This document shows positions 45,055 to 55,164 of a stretch of 64,000 nt of DNA, in pieces; positions within the stretch are counted from its first letter, which is position 1, and the number at the start of each line of letters is the position of its first letter. A model generated the notes under the pieces. The model did no database searches, was not told where the DNA came from, and worked only from the letters and a program-made list of their open reading frames with translations. Source of the DNA: Halobacillus campisalis. GTDB taxonomy: Bacteria > Bacillota > Bacilli > Bacillales > Halobacillaceae. The DNA lies in the NCBI RefSeq assembly GCF_030345335.1, contig NZ_JAPVRC010000007.1, positions 124,001-188,000 on the forward strand, in the 5' to 3' direction. The position numbers and the translations under genes were made by a program.

Positions 45055-45138
45055 CCACTGCATCTAAAAGAAGATAATGGGCATGTTTATTTCCACTTTT
45101 ATGACCCAGATGGTAATAAACTTCAAGTACACTGGTAA
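45055..45138 (+). pseudogene. Fragment of VOC/glyoxalase gene
   Basis: The frame reads HLKEDNGHVYFHFYDPDGN and ends NKLQVHW-stop. This is the typical C-terminal strand and metal-site region of VOC proteins, but no start or upstream part of such a gene is present. It is probably a gene remnant. Confidence 0.4.
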
Positions 45139-45253
45139 CCTTATAATAAATTTACTTACTTGATAAGGAATTGAAAGATTTTCTGATCTACCATGTGCAC
45201 ATATTAAGCTTTATTGGAGATAGATATCGAATAACTCACGCTTTATCAAGTCA

Positions 45254-45749
45254 TCAATAATCATGCCGGTCTGGTAAATTTCTAAAATTAAATAAATCTA
45301 TTTTCTCTTTATTTACCTTCTTATTATCTTGCCATTCAATAATTATATAAATATCACTAATGTTTTCAAGAGACATAGGTTCCACCTTTTGTTGCCCCCG
45401 TTGTAGTTTGAGTAATATCTGATTCACATCCCTTAATGGATTTCCCCTGAATGACCCTATTCCCATTATCTATTACAGCATGAACTCTAAGACTAAAGAA
45501 ATCAGTATTAAACTCTGTTTTCTTTTTCATAGTTAGGTTTCCATTTCCTGCTTTTAAAGTGTCAGGTTTAAGCAAAATTTTATAGGAATCCACTTCCCAA
45601 CTTTCACTTTCTCCGGATAATGATAAGTAATAATTATTTACCCTCTCTTTCTCACAACCTACAAGAAAAAATATAACTAATATTATACTTAAGAATATTA
45701 CTATTCCTTTTTTTCGTAACGAAACACGTTCACCTCTTGATGCTATCAT
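45254..45749 (-). pseudogene. Frameshifted lipoprotein gene
   Basis: The first frame starts with a membrane segment and lipobox LVGC, followed by NYYLSLSGESESWEVDSYKI, and stops after GGTYVS at 45366. The second frame continues SLENISDIYIIIEWQDN to 45254. Restoring CT in GTCTCT-TGAAAAC would join them as GGTYVSLENISDIY, so a 2-base loss in a CT repeat explains the break. Similar lipoproteins are common in Bacillaceae, with no known role. Confidence 0.7.
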
Positions 45750-45885
45750 ATCATTTGATACTTCTTTCTTAACTGTCAGGTTAGGGAAAAACGATTATCT
45801 CTATTGAACAGTTTCTCCCGTTTAAGCAAGACTCGGTTTCAAGGTTTCGTGCTTTATTCTTCAAGTAACCAGATTCCCTAGGATG

Positions 45886-46037
45886 TTAATTCTTTCTCAG
45901 TTCATCAAGAATTTCCTTTAAGTATTCATTTCTTTCTTGTGTTGTACGTAAAATAGTGTTCAAAAAATATATGGCGAAGCCTATTATTCCTATGTAAAAA
46001 AGCATATTTAAAAGCCAAAAATCAAAAAATGCTCCAT
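45886..46037 (-). pseudogene. Small one-TM protein gene with one homopolymer frameshift
   Basis: ATG at 46037 follows AGGGGGATTTAA but reaches a stop after nine codons. If the T6 run at 46024-46029 had one more T, it would encode MEHFFDFWLLNMLFYIGIIG and then FAIYFLNTILRTTQERNEYL up to LDELRKN, a typical single-TM protein with a coiled-coil tail found in bacilli. Alternatively an internal ATG gives 39 residues. Confidence 0.5.
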
Positions 46038-46519
46038 TTAAATCCCCCTATTTCTTGATTTCTTTTTTATTATTTTCTCTTTGTTTCATAAAAGCTTCCA
46101 TTAATTTAAAACTAGAATTCAAAATTATAACTTAAATGTTTCAGCTTCTGTTTCGGTTAACTATTTATCAATTGCTTTAACAGGAAAGTAGTACCCATAG
46201 CCAATTTTTATGCAGGGAATTTTACTTTCAATAACATCGCCATCTTTTTTAGGTAATATCTTTTCTAATTATTCGTTGCTTACTTTAGTTTAATATTCGA
46301 AATCAAGACTTGTTAAGCATTATGTTCCTGGCCCGTAGCCCTTAGAAGTAACTACTAAAATATTTAAAGCAATTCTACTATCTCAATATGAAGTTCAACT
46401 CTTTGTTAATCTCCTCTTTAGTCCAATTCATCAGTTTTCAACTTTTTCTGCCAAACGCACAGACCACTACACGCTTTTTCCATATGATAAACAGAATACT
46501 AAATGAAGGAGATGTTAAT

Positions 46520-47443
46520 ATGGCAAATGGTTTTTTGAGAGATTTTGTTCAAATCATCGGAATTGCTGATCCATCACAATTCCCAGTCATTGGCGAAGAC
46601 ACACGTTACACGCAGTTTTCAGTTCTAGAGAGGTTGATGATCCCAGAAGTTAAACCGGATGTGGAACAAATCAACACACTGCTTATTGAAGCAGAAATTA
46701 CAGGCACACGAAATATTTTCACACCAGTGGGAGTGAAAGTAGTAGTTGAAGGTATTCTCCGTCAGAAGGTGATTTACACAGCTTTAGTCGAAGAACAATC
46801 TGTTCACTCGGCTCACTTCGAACACCCTTTCTGTACGTTCATTGATATCCCGCTGGATATTCCTGAGGGAGTAACCGTACCAGCTTATCTCGCTTCTTTA
46901 GGACTTTCGATCAACGATATTCTGGCTTCAGAAGTAAACATCCTAATTGAAGATGTTGAAATCAATCTTCTTGACCCACGAACCGTAAGTAAATGTGTGA
47001 TATTGTTTGTTTATGCAGACCTTAACCCTGATTTATTCCCATTAACATGTGATTGCTCATTCAGTGCTACAGGACTTACCGCGGACGTTACAGCACCTGT
47101 ATTAGGAGATGTAACAGCTACTTTAGATGTAGGCATTTGTCCTGACTGTGATCCAGACGGAAGCTTTATCGACCTCACTTTAACTCCTTTAGTCGGTCTA
47201 CCATTGAACATTGCAGTCGGTTCAGACTTGATTACAGAAATTACTTGCAGCCCTGACGATACCACTCTAACAGTTTTGGCAGCCGGTGTAGATGCAGGTT
47301 TACTAGGCACCAACGTCGACTTATCACTAGTCATTGATGAGACAGCTAACACAGCTACACTTGTCCTTTCATCAGGTGCTGTAGAGATCTTAACAATCCC
47401 GATCACGGACCTACTTGGTAACACAATTACGCCATGCCCATAA
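46520..47443 (+). CDS. SPOCS-domain protein with extra C-terminal domain
   Basis: The 307-residue protein starts MANGFLRDFVQIIGIADPSQ. Residues about 1-175 contain the SPOCS (DUF3794) domain: VKPDVEQINTLLIEA, VEGILRQKVIYTALVEEQS and HFEHPFCTFIDIP. The remaining 130 residues are Thr/Asp/Leu-rich with CDCS, CPDCD and CSPDD, resembling a secreted or surface beta-domain. GAAGGAGATGTTAAT precedes ATG 46520, so the 44-codon upstream extension is rejected. First of three SPOCS genes. SPOCS proteins are linked to spore coat or spore surface; the role is inferred. Confidence 0.82.
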   Translation: MANGFLRDFVQIIGIADPSQFPVIGEDTRYTQFSVLERLMIPEVKPDVEQINTLLIEAEITGTRNIFTPVGVKVVVEGILRQKVIYTALVEEQSVHSAHFEHPFCTFIDIPLDIPEGVTVPAYLASLGLSINDILASEVNILIEDVEINLLDPRTVSKCVILFVYADLNPDLFPLTCDCSFSATGLTADVTAPVLGDVTATLDVGICPDCDPDGSFIDLTLTPLVGLPLNIAVGSDLITEITCSPDDTTLTVLAAGVDAGLLGTNVDLSLVIDETANTATLVLSSGAVEILTIPITDLLGNTITPCP

Positions 47444-47469
47444 AATTTAAAAAGGAAGGATGAAATAAC

Positions 47470-48003
47470 ATGGCAGATGGAGTTTTAAGAGATTTTGTTC
47501 AAATCATCGGCATTGCCGATCCAAATGAGTTCCCAGTTATCAACGATGATAATCCAAGCACCCAAATGGCGATCCAAGAGAGGTTAACTATTCCCGATGT
47601 TAAACCAGACGTGGAGCAAATTAACACACTATTAATTGAAGCTGTGGTAACCGGCACAAGAACGATTTTCACGCCTACAGGAGTTAAAGTAGTCATTGAT
47701 GGTTTTCTTCGACAAAAAGTAATTTATACCGCTCTCGTTGAACAACAGTCCGTTCACTCAGCTCATTTCGAACACCCTTTCTGTACGTTCATTGATATTC
47801 CATTGAATATTCCTCAAGGACAGACGGTAGAAAGCTTCCTTGCAAGTTTAGGTCTCTCTTTAAACGATGTACTTGCAGGCCCGGTAAATGTTTTGATTGA
47901 AGATGTTGAAATAAACCTTTTGGATCCACGAACAATTAGTAAATGTGTAATTATCTTCGCATATACAACGGTCAATGAGGCTTTAGTGCCTTTTCTGACT
48001 TAA
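47470..48003 (+). CDS. SPOCS-domain protein, second copy
   Basis: The 177-residue protein starts MADGVLRDFVQIIGIADPNE and is nearly collinear with the first 180 residues of the preceding protein, with HFEHPFCTFIDIP and EDVEINLLDPRTISKCV shared. It lacks the extra domain. The two proteins arose by tandem duplication. AAAAGGAAGGATGAAATAAC lies before the ATG. Terminator follows. Confidence 0.85.
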   Translation: MADGVLRDFVQIIGIADPNEFPVINDDNPSTQMAIQERLTIPDVKPDVEQINTLLIEAVVTGTRTIFTPTGVKVVIDGFLRQKVIYTALVEQQSVHSAHFEHPFCTFIDIPLNIPQGQTVESFLASLGLSLNDVLAGPVNVLIEDVEINLLDPRTISKCVIIFAYTTVNEALVPFLT

Positions 48004-48007
48004 GAAG

Positions 48008-48038
48008 AATGGGCGCCTCTTTTCTTTGGGCGCCCATT
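48008..48038 (+). terminator. Intrinsic terminator after second SPOCS gene
   Basis: AATGGGCGCC / GGCGCCCATT, a perfect 10-base stem with TTTTC following. Confidence 0.85.
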
Positions 48039-48110
48039 TTCTTTATGAGGACACACCGGAGAACATTAATTCCATATACTGTTTTTAGTAACCGTTAAAG
48101 GAGTTTTTAT

Positions 48111-48614
48111 ATGTCCTCCCTCAAACCGAATGAAATGATTTCATATGCAGGTATTGCAACCAATAATGAATTTCCCGAATACCCACTTGCGTATAAACAG
48201 TTTACAATTATCGAAAATGCCTTTGTTCCTAAACCCAAACCAAATATTGAGGAAATAAACAAAGTAAGCGCTTCGGTCCTCATTATTGAAACAAAGGTAA
48301 TTGAATCTCCATACGATACAAAGCTATTAGTAAGTGGAGTGGTTAAACAGAAAATAACATATACAGCAGAAAAACCCGATCAACCCGTTCACAGCTTCCA
48401 TTTCGATATCCCATTCTGTGAGCTCGTTATTTTAGAGAAAAAGAAAAAAACCCCTCCTCACATCGATGTGAAAGCTTTTATTGAGGATATTCATGTTTTT
48501 TCGACTTTGAAAAGGAAAATTAAAATTTGTAAAGTCCTATGCCTGTGTGTCATTAACGATCCACCTTATCACCCGGAACCTAAACACCCTTGTGATTACC
48601 ATAATAAAAGATAA
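48111..48614 (+). CDS. SPOCS-domain protein, divergent third copy
   Basis: The 167-residue protein starts MSSLKPNEMISYAGIATNNE. It keeps the SPOCS core VSGVVKQKITYTAEKPDQPVH and FHFDIPFCELVIL and the Cys-Val-Ile end ICKVLCLCVIN, but diverges elsewhere and has a short Pro/His-rich tail HPEPKHPCDYHNK. GGAGTTTTTAT precedes the ATG. Probably expressed with the spore-surface cluster but from its own promoter, since a terminator separates it. Confidence 0.8.
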   Translation: MSSLKPNEMISYAGIATNNEFPEYPLAYKQFTIIENAFVPKPKPNIEEINKVSASVLIIETKVIESPYDTKLLVSGVVKQKITYTAEKPDQPVHSFHFDIPFCELVILEKKKKTPPHIDVKAFIEDIHVFSTLKRKIKICKVLCLCVINDPPYHPEPKHPCDYHNKR

Positions 48615-48733
48615 AAAAACACTAAATATATGATTGATACTCACAATAACTCTAACCTTCTAATATATTATAAATAACCACATATATTTCTCTACCTACC
48701 GTTCAGTTCATTACTGATCGGTAGGAATAAAAT

Positions 48734-48757
48734 GACGCATAAGCTTCCTTATGCGTC
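48734..48757. terminator. Hairpin after third SPOCS gene
   Basis: GACGCATAAG / CTTATGCGTC, a perfect 10-base stem with a 4-base loop. A second hairpin lies upstream (48696-48724; CTACCG...CGGTAG with an inner TCAGT/ACTGA). The T-run is weak (TTAAG). Confidence 0.55.
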
Positions 48758-49075
48758 TTAAGAATAAATATCTCTATTTAAAACCTTCCACAATCCGACC
48801 CTTAACTTGAAGACTCAGCTTCTAGATAACCGTCTATTATAAAACAAATCGTCAATCTTCCTAACAAATATTTTTGTTAAAGATTGTCTATAGCTAAACC
48901 TGCTTTTTTGAAAAAGTCGTATGTTCCTCTCCTCACATTGGTCTTTATAAACAGAACCATATTCACCCATATACAACCAACCGAAGATAAAAGTCAGACT
49001 TTTCAGTGTTTTTTGAGTTGGCACGATTCTTGCATATTCATAATCGAGAGGTAAATAAAGAAGGGAGCAAATTCT

Positions 49076-51598
49076 ATGAAGGTAAGTAAGCTTATCATGC
49101 TTGTGCTAGTGATGGTCGTCATCGTTGGTTCAGGAACATCCAGTCTTGCAGCTAAAGGAAAAGATGATCCCGCTATTAAGGGGAGCCTTGTCATTGCCGG
49201 GGGATCACTTGGGACAAGCAATGTGGAGGTGTATGAAGAGTTCATTGATTTAGCTGGAGGTGACAAGAATGCAAAAATCGGCATTGTACCTGCCGCTTCA
49301 GGATCTTTGAAATCCACTGAAAAATTTAAGGAAGATTTGATTTCTTACGGAGTAGAGCAATCCTCGATTGAAATCCTCGAATTATCTTCCCATGATTTCA
49401 GTGGAACAGATGAGAACGAGAGAAAATGGAAGAGTAATGCTCAAAAGAACAAAATGGTAAATAAAATTAAAGATCTCAGCGGAATTTGGTTCGTCGGTGG
49501 GGATCAATTGAAAATCACCGACACTCTTCTAAAGAAAAACGGTAAAAAGACAAAAGCTTTGGAAGCGATTTAGGATATTTATGAGGATGGAGCAGTTCTT
49601 GGGGGGACAAGTGCCGGAGCCGCCATCATGAGTGATGTCATGATCACTGGTGGAGACAGCCTTGGCGGGTTCAACCAGGAATTCACTTCAGAAGACGTTT
49701 CCAATGCTGACGAGGAGTATGCACCCGTTTATATTGAGGAAGGTCTCGGGTTTTTCCAATGGGGTATTGTCGACCAACACTTTAATGAACGGTCACGCCT
49801 GGGCAGACTAGCCGCTACAGCTTTGGAGTATGAGACACAGGGAAATTATGCTTACGGTATTGATGAAGACACAGCGATGGTCGTCCATAACAAGGAACAA
49901 ACCATTGATATCATAGGAAAAAGCACCGTCGCAGTCATCGATCCATCTGAAGCTGAAACAAAGGGAAAAGAAATCGACAATCTTGATCTCAGCTTCTTAT
50001 CCCCCGGAGATCAAATAAACGCAGACGATAAAACCTTCAACATCAACGAAGACAAGGTTTCTACCACAGGATACGAGTATTTCAACTTTGATCCTCTCCC
50101 GGCAACTGGAGTACTCACGTCGTATGGTACATTACCAAACTACCTTTCTTATTCACTTGTCGATAACGAAGCCGCAAATGAAGTGAAGAGTTATCTTTAC
50201 GACAGTGATGGCGAAGGTTTTCAACTGAACTTTGAGCAGAAAGAAGAGACGGATGGGTTCTGGGGCTATCAGGATGGCCAGAAGGATTCTTATTCACTAG
50301 CTCATGTGAAAATGGATATTGAACCTATTCAGATTAATTTTGAAGAAAATAACCAGGCCATTACAGATTACAACACCTCCACATTCAGCGTACCTGACAT
50401 TTCATTCAATCCTGAAACCAAAGGCAGCTTAGTCATGGCAGGTGGAGCTTTAGGCAGCTCCAACGAAGAAGTTTACGATGCATTCATTTCAAAAGCTGGT
50501 GACGATGCCACCATCGGAATTATCCCAGCAGCAAGTTCCAGCTTAAAATCTTCAAATACCTTTAAAGAAGATTTGATCCATTATGGAGTCGATGAAGAGA
50601 GCATCGATATCCTCCCTCTTTCCAATCACGATTTTAGCGGAACAGAAGAAGATGAGAGTGAGTGGTTGAAAAATAGAAATGATCAAGAATTAGCGGAAAA
50701 AATAAAAGAATATGACGGCATCTGGTTTGTCGGAGGCGACCAAACGGATATTACAGCGACACTATTAAACGAGGATGGTACCCAATCGGAAGTTCTGGAA
50801 AGCCTTTGGTCCATTTATGAAAAAGGCGCTGTATTAGGCGGCACAAGTGCCGGGGCTGCCATCATGAGTGACGTGATGATTGCTGGAGGCGGAAGCCACG
50901 ATACGTTAGCAAAAGGGTTCACCGATACGTACGACGGCATGTCCCAGCAGGAAGGCGGAGCCTCCTACTTAGAACAAGGATTAGGTTTCTTCCCGCACGG
51001 CATCATCGACCAGCACTTCGATAACAAAGCACGGTTAGGGCGATTGATTGCCACTACCTCCGCTCACGGTAATGAAGAGGAGTTCTCTTACGGCATCGAC
51101 GAGGATACGGCACTGATTTTCGATAACCAAACAGGAATCCTTGAAGTTGCAGGACGCGCCGGGGTGTCCGTTGTCGACCTGTCAGAAGCTGAGAATTCTG
51201 ATAACGCCCCCTCCTTATATGAGGACATCCAATTATCATGGATCACGTCGGGAGATACGTTGGATCTGAACACAAAGACTTTCACAATCAGTGACGCTAA
51301 AGTTTCGACAAAAGATTATGAGTACTTTGATTATGAAGCCGTCCCGCATTCAGGCGTGCTCACCCCTCACCCGACCTTGGCTAACTTTTTATCTTACAGC
51401 CTTCTGGATAACTATCGCGAAGACGAAGTGAAAAGCTATAGTTTTCATGAAGGAAAAGGATTTGAGTTAACATTTAGTAAAGAAGAAAACACAGAAGGGT
51501 TTTGGGGATATCAAGATGGGAATAAAGATGATTATTCTTTCTTGCATGTGAACATGGATATCCAGCCGGTTGAAGTTGATATTGCGAAACAAAAATAA
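49076..51598 (+). pseudogene. Tandem cyanophycinase-like (S51) secreted protein, premature stop
   Basis: The full frame would encode about 840 residues with a signal peptide (SKLIMLVLVMVVIVGSGTSS) and two tandem S51 domains, each with GSLV(I/M)AGG, IPAAS, IWFVGGDQ and nucleophile GGTSAGAAIMSD, followed by GFWGYQDG-K near the domain end. A TAG at 49571-49573 stops the frame after ALEAI; in the second domain the equivalent is ESLW, so TGG to TAG is likely. Both halves are in the same frame. If real, only a truncated first half is made; restart at ATG 49628 would give a second-domain product. AAGGGAGCAAATTCT precedes the ATG. Cyanophycinases cleave cyanophycin; extracellular members are known. 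Confidence 0.8.
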
Positions 51599-51673
51599 TT
51601 GATCTCTTCATCCTCGGTGTTGATGTTCTTTGTGAAAAACTCCGAAGAGCAGTATTGTTAAGAATAGAGGAAG

Positions 51674-51707
51674 GGGGGATGGGAACCACTCGTCGTTTCC
51701 ATCCCCC
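51674..51707. repeat. Minimal hairpin related to palindromic family
   Basis: GGGGGATGGGAAC and GTTTCCATCCCCC form a hairpin with loop CACTCGTC. The loop bases ACTCG and TCG equal the innermost bases of the arms of the full repeat, as if the whole core had been lost. It could be a deletion derivative or a coincidence. Confidence 0.45.
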
Positions 51708-51946
51708 ACCTATTACTTTCTTTCATGATCCAAAGGCAACTTCCCCGCAAAAATAATGAAGTACGCTTTCTCGTAAAAAGGCTTCAGCCTACCAGTCCAT
51801 TTACTTACACACAGGAGCGCAGCTGAATATGCTTTCGCTGCAGAAACCTTAATAAGCTTTGAGTCCTCTAGTAATTATCTGCCGCTTCATCATGAGCAAC
51901 CACCTGCTCACGATTCAAATCCCGACTTAGCCCCAAAAATACCAGG

Positions 51947-52753
51947 CTACTCAATTTCAAATTCTACAGCCAATTGTGTGGAAAGCTCTGTATTTGCCGC
52001 TTCGAATGTTTTTATTACCCTATAGGTGCCTGAGCTTACATCAAGTCTTGCTAAATCGATTTCCTGAGTATGCGTTTTGCCTGGTTCTAGCTGATATCCG
52101 ATCATTTCGAAAGACTGGTCTCCCGATATGTTTTCCCATGCTCCGGAACTATACTTTTCTATAGAATAAGGCTTGCCGAAGTTTAAGTGCGTAGGTCCCC
52201 AGTTCTCTACTTGAATTTCCAATGTATCATCTGCTCCTAAAACTTCTCTTTCTGTATACATACGAGCGTTTAACTCTTCAGGCGGTACGTGATAGATGGC
52301 TACATCGGTATCTAAAATTTCATGATCTTCACTTAAGACTTCTTGACTGTAAGTGTAAACCGCTCCTTCTTTTTCAGGAAGCTGCACCCTCAGCTTTTCA
52401 CCTTTTGTAAAGACTTCTTCTTTTACGACCTCAATTTCTTCTAAATCCTTTCCTCTTTCAACGAGTTGGACGCGAATTTTCTCGTTCGGAAAAGACTCGT
52501 TAGTACCCACTTTTGCACCTGGGTCCACCCTATGATAAGTGGTCGTTAAATGAATTCCTTCAAAAAATTTATTTGTGTATGGTTCATACCCTGCTTTTTC
52601 GCTTATCCCCTCTGTGGTCCAATCTTTATAATCAGTCATGCCACTCTCAGCGTCAGGCTCCCCGACTTGATTGGGGATATTGTTTGATGCTCCACCGTTT
52701 TCTGTCATCGTGGAACAGCCGGTAATAAGTAGTAATAAGATAATCACCCTCAT
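51947..52753 (-). CDS. Lipoprotein with C-terminal Ig-like domain
   Basis: The 268-residue protein has a lipobox (LLLLITGCST, Cys13) and thus a membrane anchor. A mainly beta C-terminal half (about 160-268) with YTEREVLGADDTLEIQVENWG and VSSGTYRVIKTFEA resembles an immunoglobulin-like fold of Bacillus lipoproteins. Acidic composition. AAGGAGGGATAAGGT precedes the ATG. No neighbour suggests a role. Confidence 0.7.
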   Translation of the reverse strand: MRVIILLLLITGCSTMTENGGASNNIPNQVGEPDAESGMTDYKDWTTEGISEKAGYEPYTNKFFEGIHLTTTYHRVDPGAKVGTNESFPNEKIRVQLVERGKDLEEIEVVKEEVFTKGEKLRVQLPEKEGAVYTYSQEVLSEDHEILDTDVAIYHVPPEELNARMYTEREVLGADDTLEIQVENWGPTHLNFGKPYSIEKYSSGAWENISGDQSFEMIGYQLEPGKTHTQEIDLARLDVSSGTYRVIKTFEAANTELSTQLAVEFEIE

Positions 52754-52914
52754 ACCTTATCCCTCCTTATTAAGACTTCTTGAAAAACTTCAACTAAATC
52801 AAATATTGTATGGCAGCTGCTGAAACACTGCCATTCCCGCTCATCATATAAATGAAAGTAAAAAATCCCCTTCGAACATGCAGCTCCCCAGAATAGAAGA
52901 TATATGATTTTAAA

Positions 52915-52955
52915 ATTAGTCATTTGCTCTAAAGTTAAAAGAGCAAATGACTAAT
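52915..52955 (-). terminator. Intrinsic terminator of fbp
   Basis: ATTAGTCATTTGCTCT / AGAGCAAATGACTAAT, a perfect 16-base stem with a 9-base loop, followed by TTTTA on the minus strand. It lies about 47 bases past the fbp stop. Confidence 0.85.
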
Positions 52956-53001
52956 GAGTAAAACAAAATTTAAAAGGTTCTATTATAAGGGTGAATTACC
53001 T

Positions 53002-54933
53002 TTAATTCATATAGCGATATTCCATCAAGCTATTCAACATATAGACTTCCTGCAGTAGTTCTTCTCCTACATTCGTTTCCAGAACCTTTTTTCTCTCGAG
53101 CTCTTTATCAACCAGTCGTTTCACCGATAATACATCTGTTCCATTAAGCAGGACGTCTTCTTTGGAGTTGAAGTGTTTATGGGCGACTAGCTGCATGCCG
53201 TACGAGTTGTATAACAACGTATAACCAGCTATGCCTGTGGTAGATTGATAGGCTTTAGAGAAGCCTCCATCGATGACGATCATTTTTCCGTTGGCTTTGA
53301 TTGGATTTTCTCCGTCTATTTCTTTGACGGGGGTGTGTCCGTTTATAATGTGTCCTTGTTCAGGGTTAAGGTCGAATTCTGCCAGGATGTTACGGCAGAT
53401 GTCTTCTTGTTCCCGTAAGGTGTAATAAGGGTTTTTCTTTTCTTTATGAGATTGTTTATCTTTAATAAAATATCTTTCGAAGGTAGTCATTTCTCTTTTA
53501 CCAAAGAGGGAGGAATATTCACCTGTCCATAAATACCAGACCATGTCTGTTGCGAGATCGTCTGTCTGTTCTGGATTAGCAAAAGCGTGACGCAAATAAT
53601 ATTCAAAAATATCCAGCAGGTCACGGCCACCGTAAGTTTTGTTTTCGATCGTCATTTTTTCCATATTTCCTTTTTCGTCTAAAGGAATACATCCGTGAAT
53701 CAACAGGTTTCCGTTATATTTCAAATAAAGGCTGCCTTTTTTCATAAGGAAATTCATATGTCTTGCCAGTTTTTCCGAGTGTTGGATAGAAAACAGCAGC
53801 TTGTCGATGACTTGTTCTTCCTCTTCTAACAGCTGATCCGGTCGCTCTGGATCGACAGTTGCGAAGCATGGGTTATCAAGCGGATATGTGTTTCCGTGAA
53901 TCGTAATTTCGTTGTTATCGTAATCCACTTTCTCAAGCAGTCGTCTCTCAGACATATTAAAGTACGATCGTCTCTTTATGATCGGGCTTTCCAGCTTGAA
54001 CTGAATCATGGCAATGGCTTGGTGAATTTTTGTAATTTGATCTTTTTCCTGCGTCGATTGTTTTTCGTCTGAATCTACTTTTGGCCTAAAGGCTGGATGG
54101 TCATCGTAGTATTTCTCCGCAAGGTTGAGAAGGGGCCTAAGGTTGATTCCATATACGTCTTCAATAATGTCTAAATTATTGTACCTGGCGCAAATACGAA
54201 GAATATTGGCTAGACAAACCTTTGATCCGGCAAACGCACCGATCCATAGGACATCATGATTTCCCCACTGGATATCTACAGATGGATAATTGATGAGAGT
54301 TTCCATAATTTTATCAGGTTCTGGTCCACGATCATAAATATCACCGACAACGTGAAGATGGTCGACTACCAATTTCTGCGTCGTATAAGAAAGCCCGATG
54401 ATGAGCTTGTCAGCTTGTCCAAGCGAAATAATCTGCTGGACAATTTTTGAATAATACGATTCTTTATTGATGAAATCATTCGTTTTGTACAGCAGTTCTT
54501 CTATAATGTACACAAACTGCTCGGGCAGCGCTTTCCTTAATTTCGAACGAGTATATTTGGAGGAGGCATACGAGATGAGCTTTATCATCCGTTCGATGAT
54601 TTGTGAGTACCATTCGTTCAATTCTTTCGTATTGTCAAAACCGTTCTTTATCAGCTTGATTTTTTCTTCAGGATAATAGACTAATGTCGCAAATTCATCA
54701 ATTTCCTTATCGGATATTTCATCCTTAAAAAGGTCGGTTATTTTCTCTTTTACTCTCCCTGAACCATTTCTAAGTACATGTTGAAACGCTTGATACTCTC
54801 CGTGCAAGTCGCTGACAAAATGCTCTGTCCCTTTTGGCAGATTAAGAATGGCTTTTAGATTAATAATTTCAGTGACTACTTTTTCTTCCGTATCATATGT
54901 TTTAGCCAGTAAATCTAAGTATTTTGAGTTCAT
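53002..54933 (-). CDS. fbp: Fructose-1,6-bisphosphatase, class III
   Basis: The 643-residue protein has the metallophosphatase-like motifs of class III FBPase: [38 protein letters not shown] and NGHTPVKE. It dephosphorylates fructose-1,6-bisphosphate in gluconeogenesis. Length equals that of Bacillus subtilis Fbp. AAAGGGGATACATAA precedes the ATG. Single gene with its own terminator. Confidence 0.93.
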   Translation of the reverse strand: MNSKYLDLLAKTYDTEEKVVTEIINLKAILNLPKGTEHFVSDLHGEYQAFQHVLRNGSGRVKEKITDLFKDEISDKEIDEFATLVYYPEEKIKLIKNGFDNTKELNEWYSQIIERMIKLISYASSKYTRSKLRKALPEQFVYIIEELLYKTNDFINKESYYSKIVQQIISLGQADKLIIGLSYTTQKLVVDHLHVVGDIYDRGPEPDKIMETLINYPSVDIQWGNHDVLWIGAFAGSKVCLANILRICARYNNLDIIEDVYGINLRPLLNLAEKYYDDHPAFRPKVDSDEKQSTQEKDQITKIHQAIAMIQFKLESPIIKRRSYFNMSERRLLEKVDYDNNEITIHGNTYPLDNPCFATVDPERPDQLLEEEEQVIDKLLFSIQHSEKLARHMNFLMKKGSLYLKYNGNLLIHGCIPLDEKGNMEKMTIENKTYGGRDLLDIFEYYLRHAFANPEQTDDLATDMVWYLWTGEYSSLFGKREMTTFERYFIKDKQSHKEKKNPYYTLREQEDICRNILAEFDLNPEQGHIINGHTPVKEIDGENPIKANGKMIVIDGGFSKAYQSTTGIAGYTLLYNSYGMQLVAHKHFNSKEDVLLNGTDVLSVKRLVDKELERKKVLETNVGEELLQEVYMLNSLMEYRYMN

Positions 54934-55164
54934 TTATGTATCCCCTTTCTAAATTGATTACTGTTAACTCTTTTCACTTCTTATTTTACAGGAGAAATAT
55001 TAATTTGAACCCTAATGGTTAAATTAATTCGCAAAAACCGCTGAAAAATGTACAAACACTTCAGCGGTTGCTTTTAATCTATCAGCTCCGTTACATTTCC
55101 TTGTTGTTTTGTGATAAGTTATATCGAGATATTTCGATGTTTTCCGTTACTAATAATGGTGCTT

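Noticed and set aside
47011-47424. Long minus-strand frame over the SPOCS gene tail
   Set aside because: Opposite strand of a well-supported gene; Ser/Thr/Val-rich shadow translation, no ribosome site.
51720-51946. Possible gene remnant before the Ig-like lipoprotein gene
   Set aside because: A short minus-strand frame looks like a protein C-terminus, but no family can be named and no start exists.
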